From Paramagnetospirillum caucaseum (GTDB lineage Bacteria > Pseudomonadota > Alphaproteobacteria > Rhodospirillales > Magnetospirillaceae), in the NCBI RefSeq assembly GCF_000342045.1, contig NZ_AONQ01000001.1, forward strand, positions 62,001 through 126,000: a DNA stretch of 64,000 bases, given 5' to 3'. Positions 1 through 8,321 of this stretch are shown one piece after another (within the stretch, counting starts at the first letter, position 1; every line of letters begins with the position of its first letter). The notes below the pieces were generated by a model. The model made no database searches. It was not told the DNA's origin and worked only from the letters and a program-made list of their open reading frames with translations. The translations under genes were made by a program, and so were the position numbers.

Positions 1-759
1 GACGGCAACCGCGAGGACCACGACCGCGCCGTGTCGCGCGAAGGCACCTTCGACCAGGCGGTATCGGCCATCAAGGCCGCCAAGGCCCGGGGCTTCCAGG
101 TCAACATCAACTGCACCCTGTTCAACAACGCCGATGCCGAGCGCATGGCGGAGTTCTTCGACTACACCAAGACCATCGGCATCGGCGGCATCACCCTGTC
201 GCCCGGCTACGCCTACGAGCGCGCCCCCGACACCGAGCACTTCCTCAACCGCCGCGCCACCAAGGAGCTGTTCCGCAAGCTGTTCCGCCTCGGCAAGGGC
301 AAGAAGTGGGAATTCACCCAGTCGTCGCTGTTCATGGACTTCCTGGCCGGCAACCAGACCTACCAGTGCACGCCGTGGGGCAATCCGACCCGCAACGTGT
401 TCGGCTGGCAGCGCCCCTGCTACCTGCTGGGCGAGGGCTACGCCAAGACCTACAAGGAACTGATGGAAGAGACCAACTGGGACTCCTACGGCACCGGCAA
501 GTACGAGAAGTGCGCCGATTGCATGGTCCATTCGGGCTACGAGGCCACCGCCGTCACCGACACCATCAGCCATCCGCTGAAGGCGGCCCTGGTGGCGCTG
601 CGCGGCCCCCGCACCGAGGGCCCCTTCGCTCCCGATCTGCCGCTGGACAACCAGCGCCCGGCCATCGACAACTACGACGAACTGATGGCCAAGAACCTGG
701 AAATGCTACACACCGAGGGTCGGACCAACAACCTTCACCGCGTCTCCCAGGGCAACTAG
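1..759 (+). CDS. hpnH: HpnH, adenosyl-hopene-forming radical SAM protein (3' part)
   Basis: The reading frame is open from the first base (DGNREDHDRAVSREGTF...), so the gene starts left of the window and only about 252 C-terminal residues are present. The sequence matches the C-terminal part of HpnH, the radical SAM enzyme that joins a 5'-deoxyadenosyl group to diploptene in C35 hopanoid synthesis. The CxxxCxxC iron-sulfur motif lies in the missing N-terminal part; a C-terminal CADC pair is visible. The last 54 bases overlap the 3' end of hpnG on the opposite strand. The five-gene hpn operon facing it supports the call. Confidence 0.9.
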   Translation, partial: DGNREDHDRAVSREGTFDQAVSAIKAAKARGFQVNINCTLFNNADAERMAEFFDYTKTIGIGGITLSPGYAYERAPDTEHFLNRRATKELFRKLFRLGKGKKWEFTQSSLFMDFLAGNQTYQCTPWGNPTRNVFGWQRPCYLLGEGYAKTYKELMEETNWDSYGTGKYEKCADCMVHSGYEATAVTDTISHPLKAALVALRGPRTEGPFAPDLPLDNQRPAIDNYDELMAKNLEMLHTEGRTNNLHRVSQGN

Positions 760-1413
760 GGCGGCGCGGCTGTCGAGGCCGACCCGGATCAGCCCCGGCA
801 GTTCCCACGGGCGGCGAGCCAGCGCCGCCATGACGGCCAGCGGCCGGGGGGAGCCGTCGGGAGCCAGCCCCACGAACACCGATCTGGGCAACCCCCGATC
901 CGCCGGATCGGCCACGGCGCGCAGTACGGCGAAGGGCTTTCCCGCCCTGGCGCAGACCCGGGCCATGGCCCCGCTTTCCATATCGACGATGGACGCGCCG
1001 CCGTCATGAAGGGCGCGCTTGGCCGCTGGCGTGGCGGCGATGCGGCCGACCGCCGCCACGGTGCCGGAGCGCGAGAAGGGAATGCCCGACAGCAGGCGGC
1101 ATTTCCACACGCCGTCCGCCTCGAAGGTCTCGCCCTCCCACTGGACGTCGCTGCCCACCACCACATCGCCGGGCCGGAGTGCCGGGTCGAGGCCGCCGGC
1201 GATGCCGAAGGACAGCAATCCCTCGGCGCCCTCGGCCAGCAGCCGTTCCGCCAGTTCGGTCACCCGCCGGGTCACGCCGCCCGCCGCCGCCCAGACGGTG
1301 CCGGGGGGCAGCAGGGCGCCCTCGGCGGTCATGCCGACGATGACGCCCACCCGCGCCCCCTTGCCCAGTCCCGGCCCCCAGCAGGATTCGGGAAAGGCGT
1401 GGTCAGAGGGCAT
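706..1413 (-). CDS. hpnG: HpnG, hopanoid-associated nucleoside phosphorylase
   Basis: A 235-residue protein of the purine nucleoside/uridine phosphorylase fold. The glycine-rich FGIAGGLDPALRPGDVVVG stretch and the conserved VDMESGAMA motif are clear. In hopanoid synthesis HpnG removes adenine from adenosylhopane to give ribosylhopane, the step after HpnH. The ATG overlaps the last 11 bases of shc, so it is translationally coupled to the operon. A later start near VGVIVGM is possible and would shorten the N-terminus by about 20 residues. The 3' end overlaps hpnH convergently by 54 bases. Confidence 0.88.
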   Translation of the reverse strand: MPSDHAFPESCWGPGLGKGARVGVIVGMTAEGALLPPGTVWAAAGGVTRRVTELAERLLAEGAEGLLSFGIAGGLDPALRPGDVVVGSDVQWEGETFEADGVWKCRLLSGIPFSRSGTVAAVGRIAATPAAKRALHDGGASIVDMESGAMARVCARAGKPFAVLRAVADPADRGLPRSVFVGLAPDGSPRPLAVMAALARRPWELPGLIRVGLDSRAALVALGDAVKVVGPTLGV

Positions 1414-3358
1414 GCATCACGGGCCCGGCATTGCCGGTGGTGAGGTTGCGGTAGCGGGCCAACGCCCAGACCGGGAAAAACTGGCGATAGCCGTGGTAGC
1501 GCAGGTAGAACACGCGGGGGAACCCCACCGCGGTGTAATGCTCCTCGTCCCACAGGCCTTCGGCGTTGCGGGTGCGGATCAGGTAGTCGATGCCCCTGGC
1601 CACCGCTTGGCTCTTGGTCTCGCCCGCCGCCATCAGGCCCAGCACCGCCCAGGCGGTCTGGGACGGCGTGGAGGGACCACCCTCGCCCCTCGGCTGGTCG
1701 TCCCAGTAGGACCGGCCGCATTCGCCCCAGCCGCCATCGTCCCGCTGCTTGGATTCAAGCCACTTGACCGCCCGGCGGAAGGCCGGATGGTCATGGGGCA
1801 GGCCGGCGGCGTTGAGCGCGCACAAGCTTGACCATGTGCCGTAGACGTAATTGGTGCCCCAGCGGCCGAACCACGAGCCGTCTTTCTCCTGCTCGCGCAG
1901 CAGGTAGTCGACGCCTTCGTGCGCCACCTTGTCCTTGCCGCGCTCGCCCAGCACCGACAGCACCGAGACGCAGCGGGCCGATACGTCGGCGGTGGGCGGG
2001 TCCAAGAGCGCGCCGTGATCGGCGAACGGGATATGGTTGAGGTAGTACGAGGTGTTCTCGGCGTCGAAGGCGCCCCAGCCGCCGCCCTCGGACTGCATGC
2101 CCTGGACCCACACCTTGCCCTTCTCGATGGGCTCGGCGTACTTCACCGGATCGATGCGGTCCAGCGCCGCCATCACCACGGCGGTATCGTCCACGTCGGG
2201 ATAGTGGGGATTGTTGTACTGGAAGGCCCAGCCGCCGGGGGCGAGGCCGGGGCGGCGCACCGCCCAGTCGCCCACCACGTCGGTGATCTGGCGGGCCACC
2301 ATCCAGTCGGCGGCCTTGCGCGCCGCCGCATCGGCCTCGGGCGTGCCCACCTCGAGGATGGCGTGGGTGGCCAGCGCCGTGTCCCAGATGGGCGACAGGC
2401 AGGGCTGCACCCAGGCGCGCTCGCCCTCCTCCACCACCAGATTGCGGATGGATTGCTTGGCGATCACCACGCGGGGATCATCCGCAGGGATGCCCAGCAC
2501 GTCGTACATCCACACCGCGTTGACCATGGCCGGGAAGATGGCGCCCAGCCCGTCCTCGCCGTTAAGGCGCTCGTCGACGAAGGCCACAGCCTTGTCGATG
2601 GCCTTTTTCTGCAGCCCCTTGGGGAAGAAGCGGTAGACCTTCTGCAGCACCATGTCGATGCCGCGGAACAGGTAGGCCCAGTTGGAGCGTACCGGCTCCA
2701 GGTACCAGTTGGTGACCTTTTCAGGGGGCGTGACGAACAGTTCCTGGATGTGGATGCCCAGGGGATTGCGGGCCTTGGGACGGGTAGTCATCAGCACGGT
2801 CAGGGGCGCGATCACCGTGCGCGACCAATAGCTCACCTTGTCCATGTGGAAAGGGAACCAGCGGGGCAGCAGCATGATCTCCACGGGCATGATCGGCACG
2901 CCCTTCCAGGGGATCTGCCCGAACAGCGCCAGCAGGGTGCGGGTGAAGACGTTGGCCGTCGCCGCGCCGCCGTGGGCCAGGATGGCGTCGCGCGCCTTCT
3001 TCATGTGCGGCGCGTCGATATCGTCGCCGATGGCCTTCAGCGCGAAATAGGCCTTCACCGAGGCGCTGATGTTGAGGTCGCCGCGATGGAACAGCGGCCA
3101 GCCGCCATGCTCCTCCTGGATGTCGCGCAGATAGACGCCGATGCGCTTCTCCAACTCGGGATCGCGCTCATCCAGATAGTGCAGATAGAGCACGTATTCG
3201 GCCGGGATGGTGGCGTCCGCTTCGAGCTTGAACACCCAGTGGCCATCGTCCCGCTGCTGCTTGAGCAGGGCCTCGGCGGATTCGTTGACCGCGCGGTCCA
3301 GCGGATCGCGGAACGCGGCGGCGGTGAAGTCACGGGGATTGATTTCGCTGGGAGACAC
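1403..3358 (-). CDS. shc: Squalene-hopene cyclase
   Basis: 651 residues, within the usual 630-720 of the family. It cyclises squalene to hopene/hopanol at the cytoplasmic membrane. The catalytic DVDD acid motif is at about residues 388-391 (DVDDTAVV), and several QW-type repeats are visible (for example KQRDDGGWGE and EKDGSWFGRWG). It lies 21 bases after hpnD and its stop region overlaps the hpnG start, in an operon that holds the other hopanoid genes. This is the most certain functional call of the cluster. Confidence 0.97.
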   Translation of the reverse strand: MSPSEINPRDFTAAAFRDPLDRAVNESAEALLKQQRDDGHWVFKLEADATIPAEYVLYLHYLDERDPELEKRIGVYLRDIQEEHGGWPLFHRGDLNISASVKAYFALKAIGDDIDAPHMKKARDAILAHGGAATANVFTRTLLALFGQIPWKGVPIMPVEIMLLPRWFPFHMDKVSYWSRTVIAPLTVLMTTRPKARNPLGIHIQELFVTPPEKVTNWYLEPVRSNWAYLFRGIDMVLQKVYRFFPKGLQKKAIDKAVAFVDERLNGEDGLGAIFPAMVNAVWMYDVLGIPADDPRVVIAKQSIRNLVVEEGERAWVQPCLSPIWDTALATHAILEVGTPEADAAARKAADWMVARQITDVVGDWAVRRPGLAPGGWAFQYNNPHYPDVDDTAVVMAALDRIDPVKYAEPIEKGKVWVQGMQSEGGGWGAFDAENTSYYLNHIPFADHGALLDPPTADVSARCVSVLSVLGERGKDKVAHEGVDYLLREQEKDGSWFGRWGTNYVYGTWSSLCALNAAGLPHDHPAFRRAVKWLESKQRDDGGWGECGRSYWDDQPRGEGGPSTPSQTAWAVLGLMAAGETKSQAVARGIDYLIRTRNAEGLWDEEHYTAVGFPRVFYLRYHGYRQFFPVWALARYRNLTTGNAGPVMHAL

Positions 3359-3379
3359 TGTTCGACCTCAAAAAATGGC

Positions 3380-4240
3380 TCAGAGCAAACCGTGGCGGAG
3401 AATACACCACAGCTTGAAGGCTTTCGAGACCTTGACCGGCGGATCGCGCGGCACGAAGCCCTCGGCCTCCACCCGCTTGAAGATCTCGCGGTACATCTCC
3501 TTCATCAAGGTGGCCGGGCGCATGTCTGCCTTGCAGCACTCGGCCTGGGCGGTATCGGAGGCGACGAAATAGCCCCGCGCCTTTTCACCCAGTTCGCGGC
3601 ACACCGCCACCAGATTGGGGTGGGCCAGAACCTCGTTCGGGTCGCGGCTGGCAATGCCGTGCTTGGTTAAAAGCTCGTCGGGCAGGTAAAGCCGTCCGAT
3701 CGCCGCATCCACCGCCACGTCGCGCAGGATGTTGGTCATCTGCAAGGCCATGCCGGTGGCGTTGGCGGTCTCGATGGATTTAGGCCGCAGAGGCCCGAAC
3801 ACCCGCACCGACAGGCGGCCGACGGCGCAGGCCACCCGGTCGCAGTAAAGCTCCAGCTCCGCCATGGAAAGACGCGTCACCTCGGGCTGGGCATCGCTCT
3901 CGCAGCCGGCGATCACCGCCAGGAAGTCGTCCTTGGGCAGGTTGTACTGGAGGACCGGCCCATGCAGCGCCTTGGCGATGGGATGGGTGGGAGCGCCGGC
4001 ATACAGCCGGTCCAGCTCCACCCGCCACTCGGCCAGTTGGGCGCGCTTGACATCGGGGTCGCCGGGCTCGTCGGCGATGTCGTCCACCTCGCGGCAGAAG
4101 GCGTAGACGGCGTACATGGCGTAGCGCCGGGGGCGGTCCAGCAGGCGCATGCCCCAGTAGAACGAAGAGCCCGAGGCGCGCACCATGCCGGCCACCATCT
4201 CGTACTGGCCGGGGTCGATGGCGAAGGGAGCGGAGCCCAT
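3380..4240 (-). CDS. hpnD: HpnD, presqualene diphosphate synthase
   Basis: 286 residues from the ATG at 4240, of the squalene/phytoene synthase family. The aspartate-rich motif REVDDIADEP and the second motif NILRDVAVD, both needed for Mg-diphosphate binding, are present, as is the SSFYWGMRLL N-terminus typical of HpnD rather than HpnC. HpnD condenses two farnesyl diphosphates to presqualene diphosphate; HpnC and HpnE then make squalene. No hpnC or hpnE is seen in this window. A GTG at 4249, overlapping the hpnB stop codon, is in frame and is an equally plausible start (VNAMGSAP). Confidence 0.9.
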   Translation of the reverse strand: MGSAPFAIDPGQYEMVAGMVRASGSSFYWGMRLLDRPRRYAMYAVYAFCREVDDIADEPGDPDVKRAQLAEWRVELDRLYAGAPTHPIAKALHGPVLQYNLPKDDFLAVIAGCESDAQPEVTRLSMAELELYCDRVACAVGRLSVRVFGPLRPKSIETANATGMALQMTNILRDVAVDAAIGRLYLPDELLTKHGIASRDPNEVLAHPNLVAVCRELGEKARGYFVASDTAQAECCKADMRPATLMKEMYREIFKRVEAEGFVPRDPPVKVSKAFKLWCILRHGLL

Positions 4241-4245
4241 GGCGT

Positions 4246-5409
4246 TCACGACCTCGCCCCCTGGCCGTGGGTGTCCTGGGCCCGGCCCTTCCACTCGCCG
4301 CCCCGGCCGCGCCAGTACATCCAGGCGGAATGCAGGGTGGCGCCCAGATAGAACAGCGACACCAGCGGCAGCGCCAGCGCCCACAGGGGCATCAGGCGGT
4401 AGTAGCGGATCATGGGATAATAGGCGATGGTCATGGCCGCCCAGGCCAGCGCCCCGGTGGAGGCGCCGCCACCGTTGCGCATGGCCAGCAGGGGCGGCAG
4501 GACGAAGACCAGCAGCATGCAGACCACCGTGCCGAGCAGCAGGGGCGGCGAATGGCGCAGTTGGGTATAGGCCGAGCGCGAGATCATCCGCCACAGGCCC
4601 TCCGGCCCCTCGTAGCGCCGGGTCGAGATGGTTTCCTCGGCCAGGTCGAGAGTCAGCCGCCCGTGATGGGCCTTCACCGCCGCGGCCAGGGTGCAATCGT
4701 CGATCAGCGCGTCCTTGATGGCCTTGATGCCGCCGATCTTTTCCAGCATGGCCGGGCGGATCAGCACGTAGCCGCCGGCCGCGGCCGCCGTGGTGGAGCG
4801 CGAATCCTTCACCCAGGCGAAGGGGTAGAGCATGCGGAAGAAGAACACGAAGGCGGGCACGATGGCCTTTTCCCAAACGCTTTCGGTGGAGAGGCGCACC
4901 ATCAGCGAGGCCATGTCCAGGCCCTCGGCCAGCATGCGCGACACGGTGCGGCGCAGCTCGCCGGCTCCGTGGCGGATGTCGGCGTCGGACAGCAGCAGCA
5001 AATCGGCCTCGGGGAATCTGGACCGCGCCACCGCGACGCCGTGATTCTGCGCCCACATCTTGCCGGTCCAGCCGCGCGGCAGGTCGGGGGCCTCGACCAC
5101 CGTCACCCGGGCGGCCAGCCCCATCTCTTCGGCCGCCTTGCGCGCGGCCTCGGCGGTGCCGTCGGAGGAATGGTCGTCCACCAGCACCACGGAAAAATCG
5201 CCGGGATAGTTCTGGGACAGCAGGGATTCGATGGTGGCGCCGATGACGTCGGCCTCATCGCGGGCGGGAATCACCGCCACCACCTGGGGCCAGACTTCCG
5301 GCACCACGGCCTGGGGCGCCCCCTCGATCCGCCAGAACGACCCGCGCATGGTGAGCAGCCAGGCCCAGGCCCCCGCCCCGACCACGCCAGCAAGCGACGC
5401 CAGACTCAT
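4246..5409 (-). CDS. hpnB: HpnB, hopanoid-associated family 2 glycosyltransferase
   Basis: 387 residues. An N-terminal membrane segment is followed by a GT-A glycosyltransferase domain with VIPARDEADVIG, the nucleotide-binding VLVDDHSSDGTAE and the LLLSDADIRH DxD-like motif, then the acceptor region (DDCTLAAAVKA) and three or four C-terminal membrane segments. HpnB is the glycosyltransferase conserved in hopanoid operons; its exact product is not settled from sequence. Start chosen at 5409 because it forms an ATGA overlap with hpnA; an earlier ATG at 5436 would lie inside hpnA. It overlaps or abuts hpnD at the other end. Confidence 0.9.
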   Translation of the reverse strand: MSLASLAGVVGAGAWAWLLTMRGSFWRIEGAPQAVVPEVWPQVVAVIPARDEADVIGATIESLLSQNYPGDFSVVLVDDHSSDGTAEAARKAAEEMGLAARVTVVEAPDLPRGWTGKMWAQNHGVAVARSRFPEADLLLLSDADIRHGAGELRRTVSRMLAEGLDMASLMVRLSTESVWEKAIVPAFVFFFRMLYPFAWVKDSRSTTAAAAGGYVLIRPAMLEKIGGIKAIKDALIDDCTLAAAVKAHHGRLTLDLAEETISTRRYEGPEGLWRMISRSAYTQLRHSPPLLLGTVVCMLLVFVLPPLLAMRNGGGASTGALAWAAMTIAYYPMIRYYRLMPLWALALPLVSLFYLGATLHSAWMYWRGRGGEWKGRAQDTHGQGARS

Positions 5410-6398
5410 GGAACCTCCCCGATGCTCTTGAACCACTCCACCGCCGCGTCCAGCGCCTCGTCGGCGGGACGGTGGCGGTACCCCAGTTCCCGCTCGGCCT
5501 TGGCCGAGGAGAAGAACATGTGCCAGCGCGACATCTTCAGCCCGTCCATGGTGACGAAGGGCTCGCCGCCGAACAGCCGCGCCCAGGTCTCGGCGCCGAG
5601 CGCCAGCGGATAGAGCGGCCAGCGCGGCAGCTTCATCAGCGGCGGACGCCCGCCGGTGATCCCGGCGATGCGATTCAGGATGTCGGCGAGCGTCAGGTTG
5701 TCGCCGCCCAGGATGTAGCGCTCGCCGATGCGGCCCTTGTCCAGCGCCAGCAGATGGCCCTCGGCCACATCGTCCACATGGACGATGTTGAGGCCGGTAT
5801 CCACATAGGCCGGCATGCGGCCCGAGGCCGCCTCGACGATCATGCGGCCGGTGGGGGTCGGCTTGACGTCGCCGGGACCGACCGGCGTGGAGGGATTGCA
5901 GATCACCGCCGGCAGACCCTGTTCGGCCACCATGCGGCGCACCACCTCCTCGGCCAGGAACTTGGACTGCTTGTAGGGGCCGACCTTGTCGGAGATGTCG
6001 CTGGGGGTGTCCTCGTCGGCGGTGCCGCCCTCCACATGGCCGAGCGTCGCCACCGAGGAGGTGTAGACCACCCGCTCGACACCCTCGGCCAGGGCGGCGG
6101 TCATCAGCGCCCGCGTGCCTTCCACGTTGGCCATCATCATGGCCGCCGGATCGGGCACCCAGATGCGGTAATCGGCGGCGGTATGGATCAGCACCCGGCA
6201 GCCTTCCATGGCCTTCCGGAGCGAGGCGGCATCCTCCAGGCGGCCCTCGACCACCTCCACATGCAGATTGGCGACGTTGCGGCGGTCCGAGGTGGGACGG
6301 GCCAGCACGCGCACCGCCTCGCCGCGCGCCAGCAAGGCGCGGACGATGGCGGCGCCGACGAATCCGGTCGCTCCGGTGACGAGAACAGGTGCAGCCAT
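5406..6398 (-). CDS. hpnA: HpnA, hopanoid-associated NAD-dependent sugar epimerase
   Basis: 330 residues of the extended short-chain dehydrogenase family. The Rossmann motif is at the N-terminus (TGATGFVGAAIVRALL) and the YxxxK catalytic pair is seen in GPYKQSKFLAEE. The hopanoid-associated HpnA branch is indicated by position as first gene of the hpnA-hpnB-hpnD-shc-hpnG operon. The substrate is not known from the sequence; modification of the hopanoid side chain or a sugar donor is the usual suggestion. The upstream 240 bases are the natural place for the operon promoter. Confidence 0.9.
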   Translation of the reverse strand: MAAPVLVTGATGFVGAAIVRALLARGEAVRVLARPTSDRRNVANLHVEVVEGRLEDAASLRKAMEGCRVLIHTAADYRIWVPDPAAMMMANVEGTRALMTAALAEGVERVVYTSSVATLGHVEGGTADEDTPSDISDKVGPYKQSKFLAEEVVRRMVAEQGLPAVICNPSTPVGPGDVKPTPTGRMIVEAASGRMPAYVDTGLNIVHVDDVAEGHLLALDKGRIGERYILGGDNLTLADILNRIAGITGGRPPLMKLPRWPLYPLALGAETWARLFGGEPFVTMDGLKMSRWHMFFSSAKAERELGYRHRPADEALDAAVEWFKSIGEVP

Positions 6399-6507
6399 TT
6401 CCCCACGCCCCAGCGCGGCCGGGCGGGATCGCGCGGCCGATGGCCGGTAGTTACAACGATTACGCCGGAATCCGCCAGTGATTCTTTGGGACAGCGGGGA
6501 GACTCAA

Positions 6508-6615
6508 CCTGTCATCCCGAGCCTTGGCGAGGGATCTCATCCTGAACCGGCTTTTCCGAGCAGGAAATAGCATGCCAGACGAAGATCCCTCCGCCAGGGG
6601 CGTCGGGATGACAGG
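6508..6615. repeat. Imperfect inverted repeat (REP-like) between hpnA and the next gene
   Basis: Two arms of about 30 bases, 6508-6536 and 6583-6615, are near-complementary: they begin CCTGTCATCCCGAG and end CGTCGGGATGACAGG, with AGGGATCT/AGATCCCT in the inner part. About 46 bases lie between them. The sequence has the form of an interspersed extragenic palindrome. Only one copy is in the window, so that it is dispersed in the genome is an inference. Confidence 0.6.
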
Positions 6616-6638
6616 TGGGTATGCGTATGGCCCGGCCC

Positions 6639-8321
6639 TCAGCCGAAACCGCATTCCACCAGCAGGCGGTGGAAGTCGCGCAGGTGCTTCTCGCCCTGGC
6701 TGGGGTCGGGCACCGAGGCGACGAACTTCTCCTCGAACTGCTTCTGGCGCAGATGCTCGACCACCCGGGCCTTGGCCATGTTCAGCGACTTGCCCTCGAT
6801 CAGCACGCCCGAGCCGCAGAACTTGACCAGCCGGATGGCCCGCATGGCCAGGGGATCGTCGGGCTTATCCACCTTCTCGATGATCTCCTCGGCGGTGAGG
6901 TAGCGGACCATCACGTCGTCGATGCGGTCGGCCAGTTCCTTGCGGAAGCCGTCCACCAGGTTGGGACAGGAGCGCAGCAGCTTGTTGGCGTTGGTGAGCG
7001 CCGCCATGCGGGCGGGCGGGGCCAGGCGCACCGGCACCCACAGGTCGATGTGGTTGGAGCGCCGCACATGGGCGTCGAGCATCTCGGTGAGGACCTCCCC
7101 CATGCTGCGCCCCAAGTTGGAGCCGGCCAGGGTCAGCAGGAACTGCAGCCGCACGCAGCCGTCGGCCAGGGCGCCGAGCAGCAATTGCAGCGCCTGGGGC
7201 GCCGAGACGGACGCGCCGCCGCCGTTGAGCACCCGGGCGCCGCGCTGCAGCAGCGCCTCGGCCATGGGCGCGCCGCCCACCACCCGGTCCTTGTCCACCA
7301 GCCGGGTCAGCAGCTTGTGGAACATCTCGTATTCCTGGGAGGAATCGTTGCGCGACAGGGGATTGGTGCCGCCCGCCTCGCGCACCACCCGGCCCATCAG
7401 CACCTCGCGGCTCTGGGGCAGCGATCCTTCCGCGAACAGCCTGTTCAGCTCGGTGAAGGTCTGGGGAGCGAACTTGGCGGCTTCAGCCGCCCCCTCGGTC
7501 AGGCTGACGATGGTGCACAGCGCCGCCGACAGGTTGGACTGGAAGCCCAGCAGGTCCTGGATCACCTGGGCGGGCACGGTGAGGTCGGCGATCACCGCGT
7601 CGATCTCCACCATGCTGCCCTTGGCCTCGGGCTCGGCCGACCAGGCAACCAGCAGGTCGAGCTTGCCGAACCACGAGCGCTTTTCCAGCAGCGCCAGGGT
7701 CATGTATGAACGCAGCAGAAAGGCGTCACCGCCGCTCGACGCCACCGCCTCGGCGAAGGTCTGGGGGGCCTTGGGCTTCTTGGCGGCGAAATCCCGCGCC
7801 CGCTTGCCCAGTTCCTCCCACGATTTGTCGAGGAAGTCCTTGCGCGCCTTGCCCTCCTCGCCCGAGGCCTTGGCCTGCAGGCCGGCGACCCGGTCGATGG
7901 CCGAGAACAGCAGGTTGCCCTTGTCGCCGAACCGCTTCATCTCCTTGGCGTCGTGCAGCAGTTCGAAGGGCGTCACCAGCGCCTCGTCCAGGTACTTGCG
8001 CAACAGCTTGCCGATGGTGGTGCGCGACGGCTGGGCGTAGAAATCCTCGAGGTCGGAGCAGAGCGGCGCCTCGGTGATGGTGGCGAGGGAGGGATCGCCG
8101 GCGGCCTTCTCGGTCGCCTTCTTCTCCATGATGATGGTTTCGGAATGGGTGCCGTCGATGCGCTCGAAATCCTTGACCACACGCACCGCCGCGTGGTTGC
8201 CCGCCTGCAGCAGGTTCTCGGCGAACGCCTTGGCCTTGGCCTCGTCGGGGGCCATTTCGGCGATCACCCAGTTTTTGTCGGCCAGGACCTGGACCTCGTA
8301 CGAGGTCTTCGAGCCGCTCAT
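6639..8321 (-). CDS. Conserved protein of unknown function, 560 residues
   Basis: I do not recognise the family. The protein is soluble, mostly helical in appearance and without signal peptide or membrane segments. It starts MSGSKTSYEVQVLADKNW and has an N-terminal region of about 80 residues resembling a small alpha/beta domain, followed by long helical segments rich in Leu and Ala. The start at 8321 forms an ATGA overlap with the upstream Sel1-repeat gene, so the two are translationally coupled and probably work together. GC content and codon use are like the surrounding chromosome. Confidence 0.8.
   Translation of the reverse strand: MSGSKTSYEVQVLADKNWVIAEMAPDEAKAKAFAENLLQAGNHAAVRVVKDFERIDGTHSETIIMEKKATEKAAGDPSLATITEAPLCSDLEDFYAQPSRTTIGKLLRKYLDEALVTPFELLHDAKEMKRFGDKGNLLFSAIDRVAGLQAKASGEEGKARKDFLDKSWEELGKRARDFAAKKPKAPQTFAEAVASSGGDAFLLRSYMTLALLEKRSWFGKLDLLVAWSAEPEAKGSMVEIDAVIADLTVPAQVIQDLLGFQSNLSAALCTIVSLTEGAAEAAKFAPQTFTELNRLFAEGSLPQSREVLMGRVVREAGGTNPLSRNDSSQEYEMFHKLLTRLVDKDRVVGGAPMAEALLQRGARVLNGGGASVSAPQALQLLLGALADGCVRLQFLLTLAGSNLGRSMGEVLTEMLDAHVRRSNHIDLWVPVRLAPPARMAALTNANKLLRSCPNLVDGFRKELADRIDDVMVRYLTAEEIIEKVDKPDDPLAMRAIRLVKFCGSGVLIEGKSLNMAKARVVEHLRQKQFEEKFVASVPDPSQGEKHLRDFHRLLVECGFG

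Noticed and set aside
1919-3670. Long plus-strand open frame opposite shc
   Set aside because: Low-complexity composition and no start signal; the minus strand encodes squalene-hopene cyclase with its DVDD motif.
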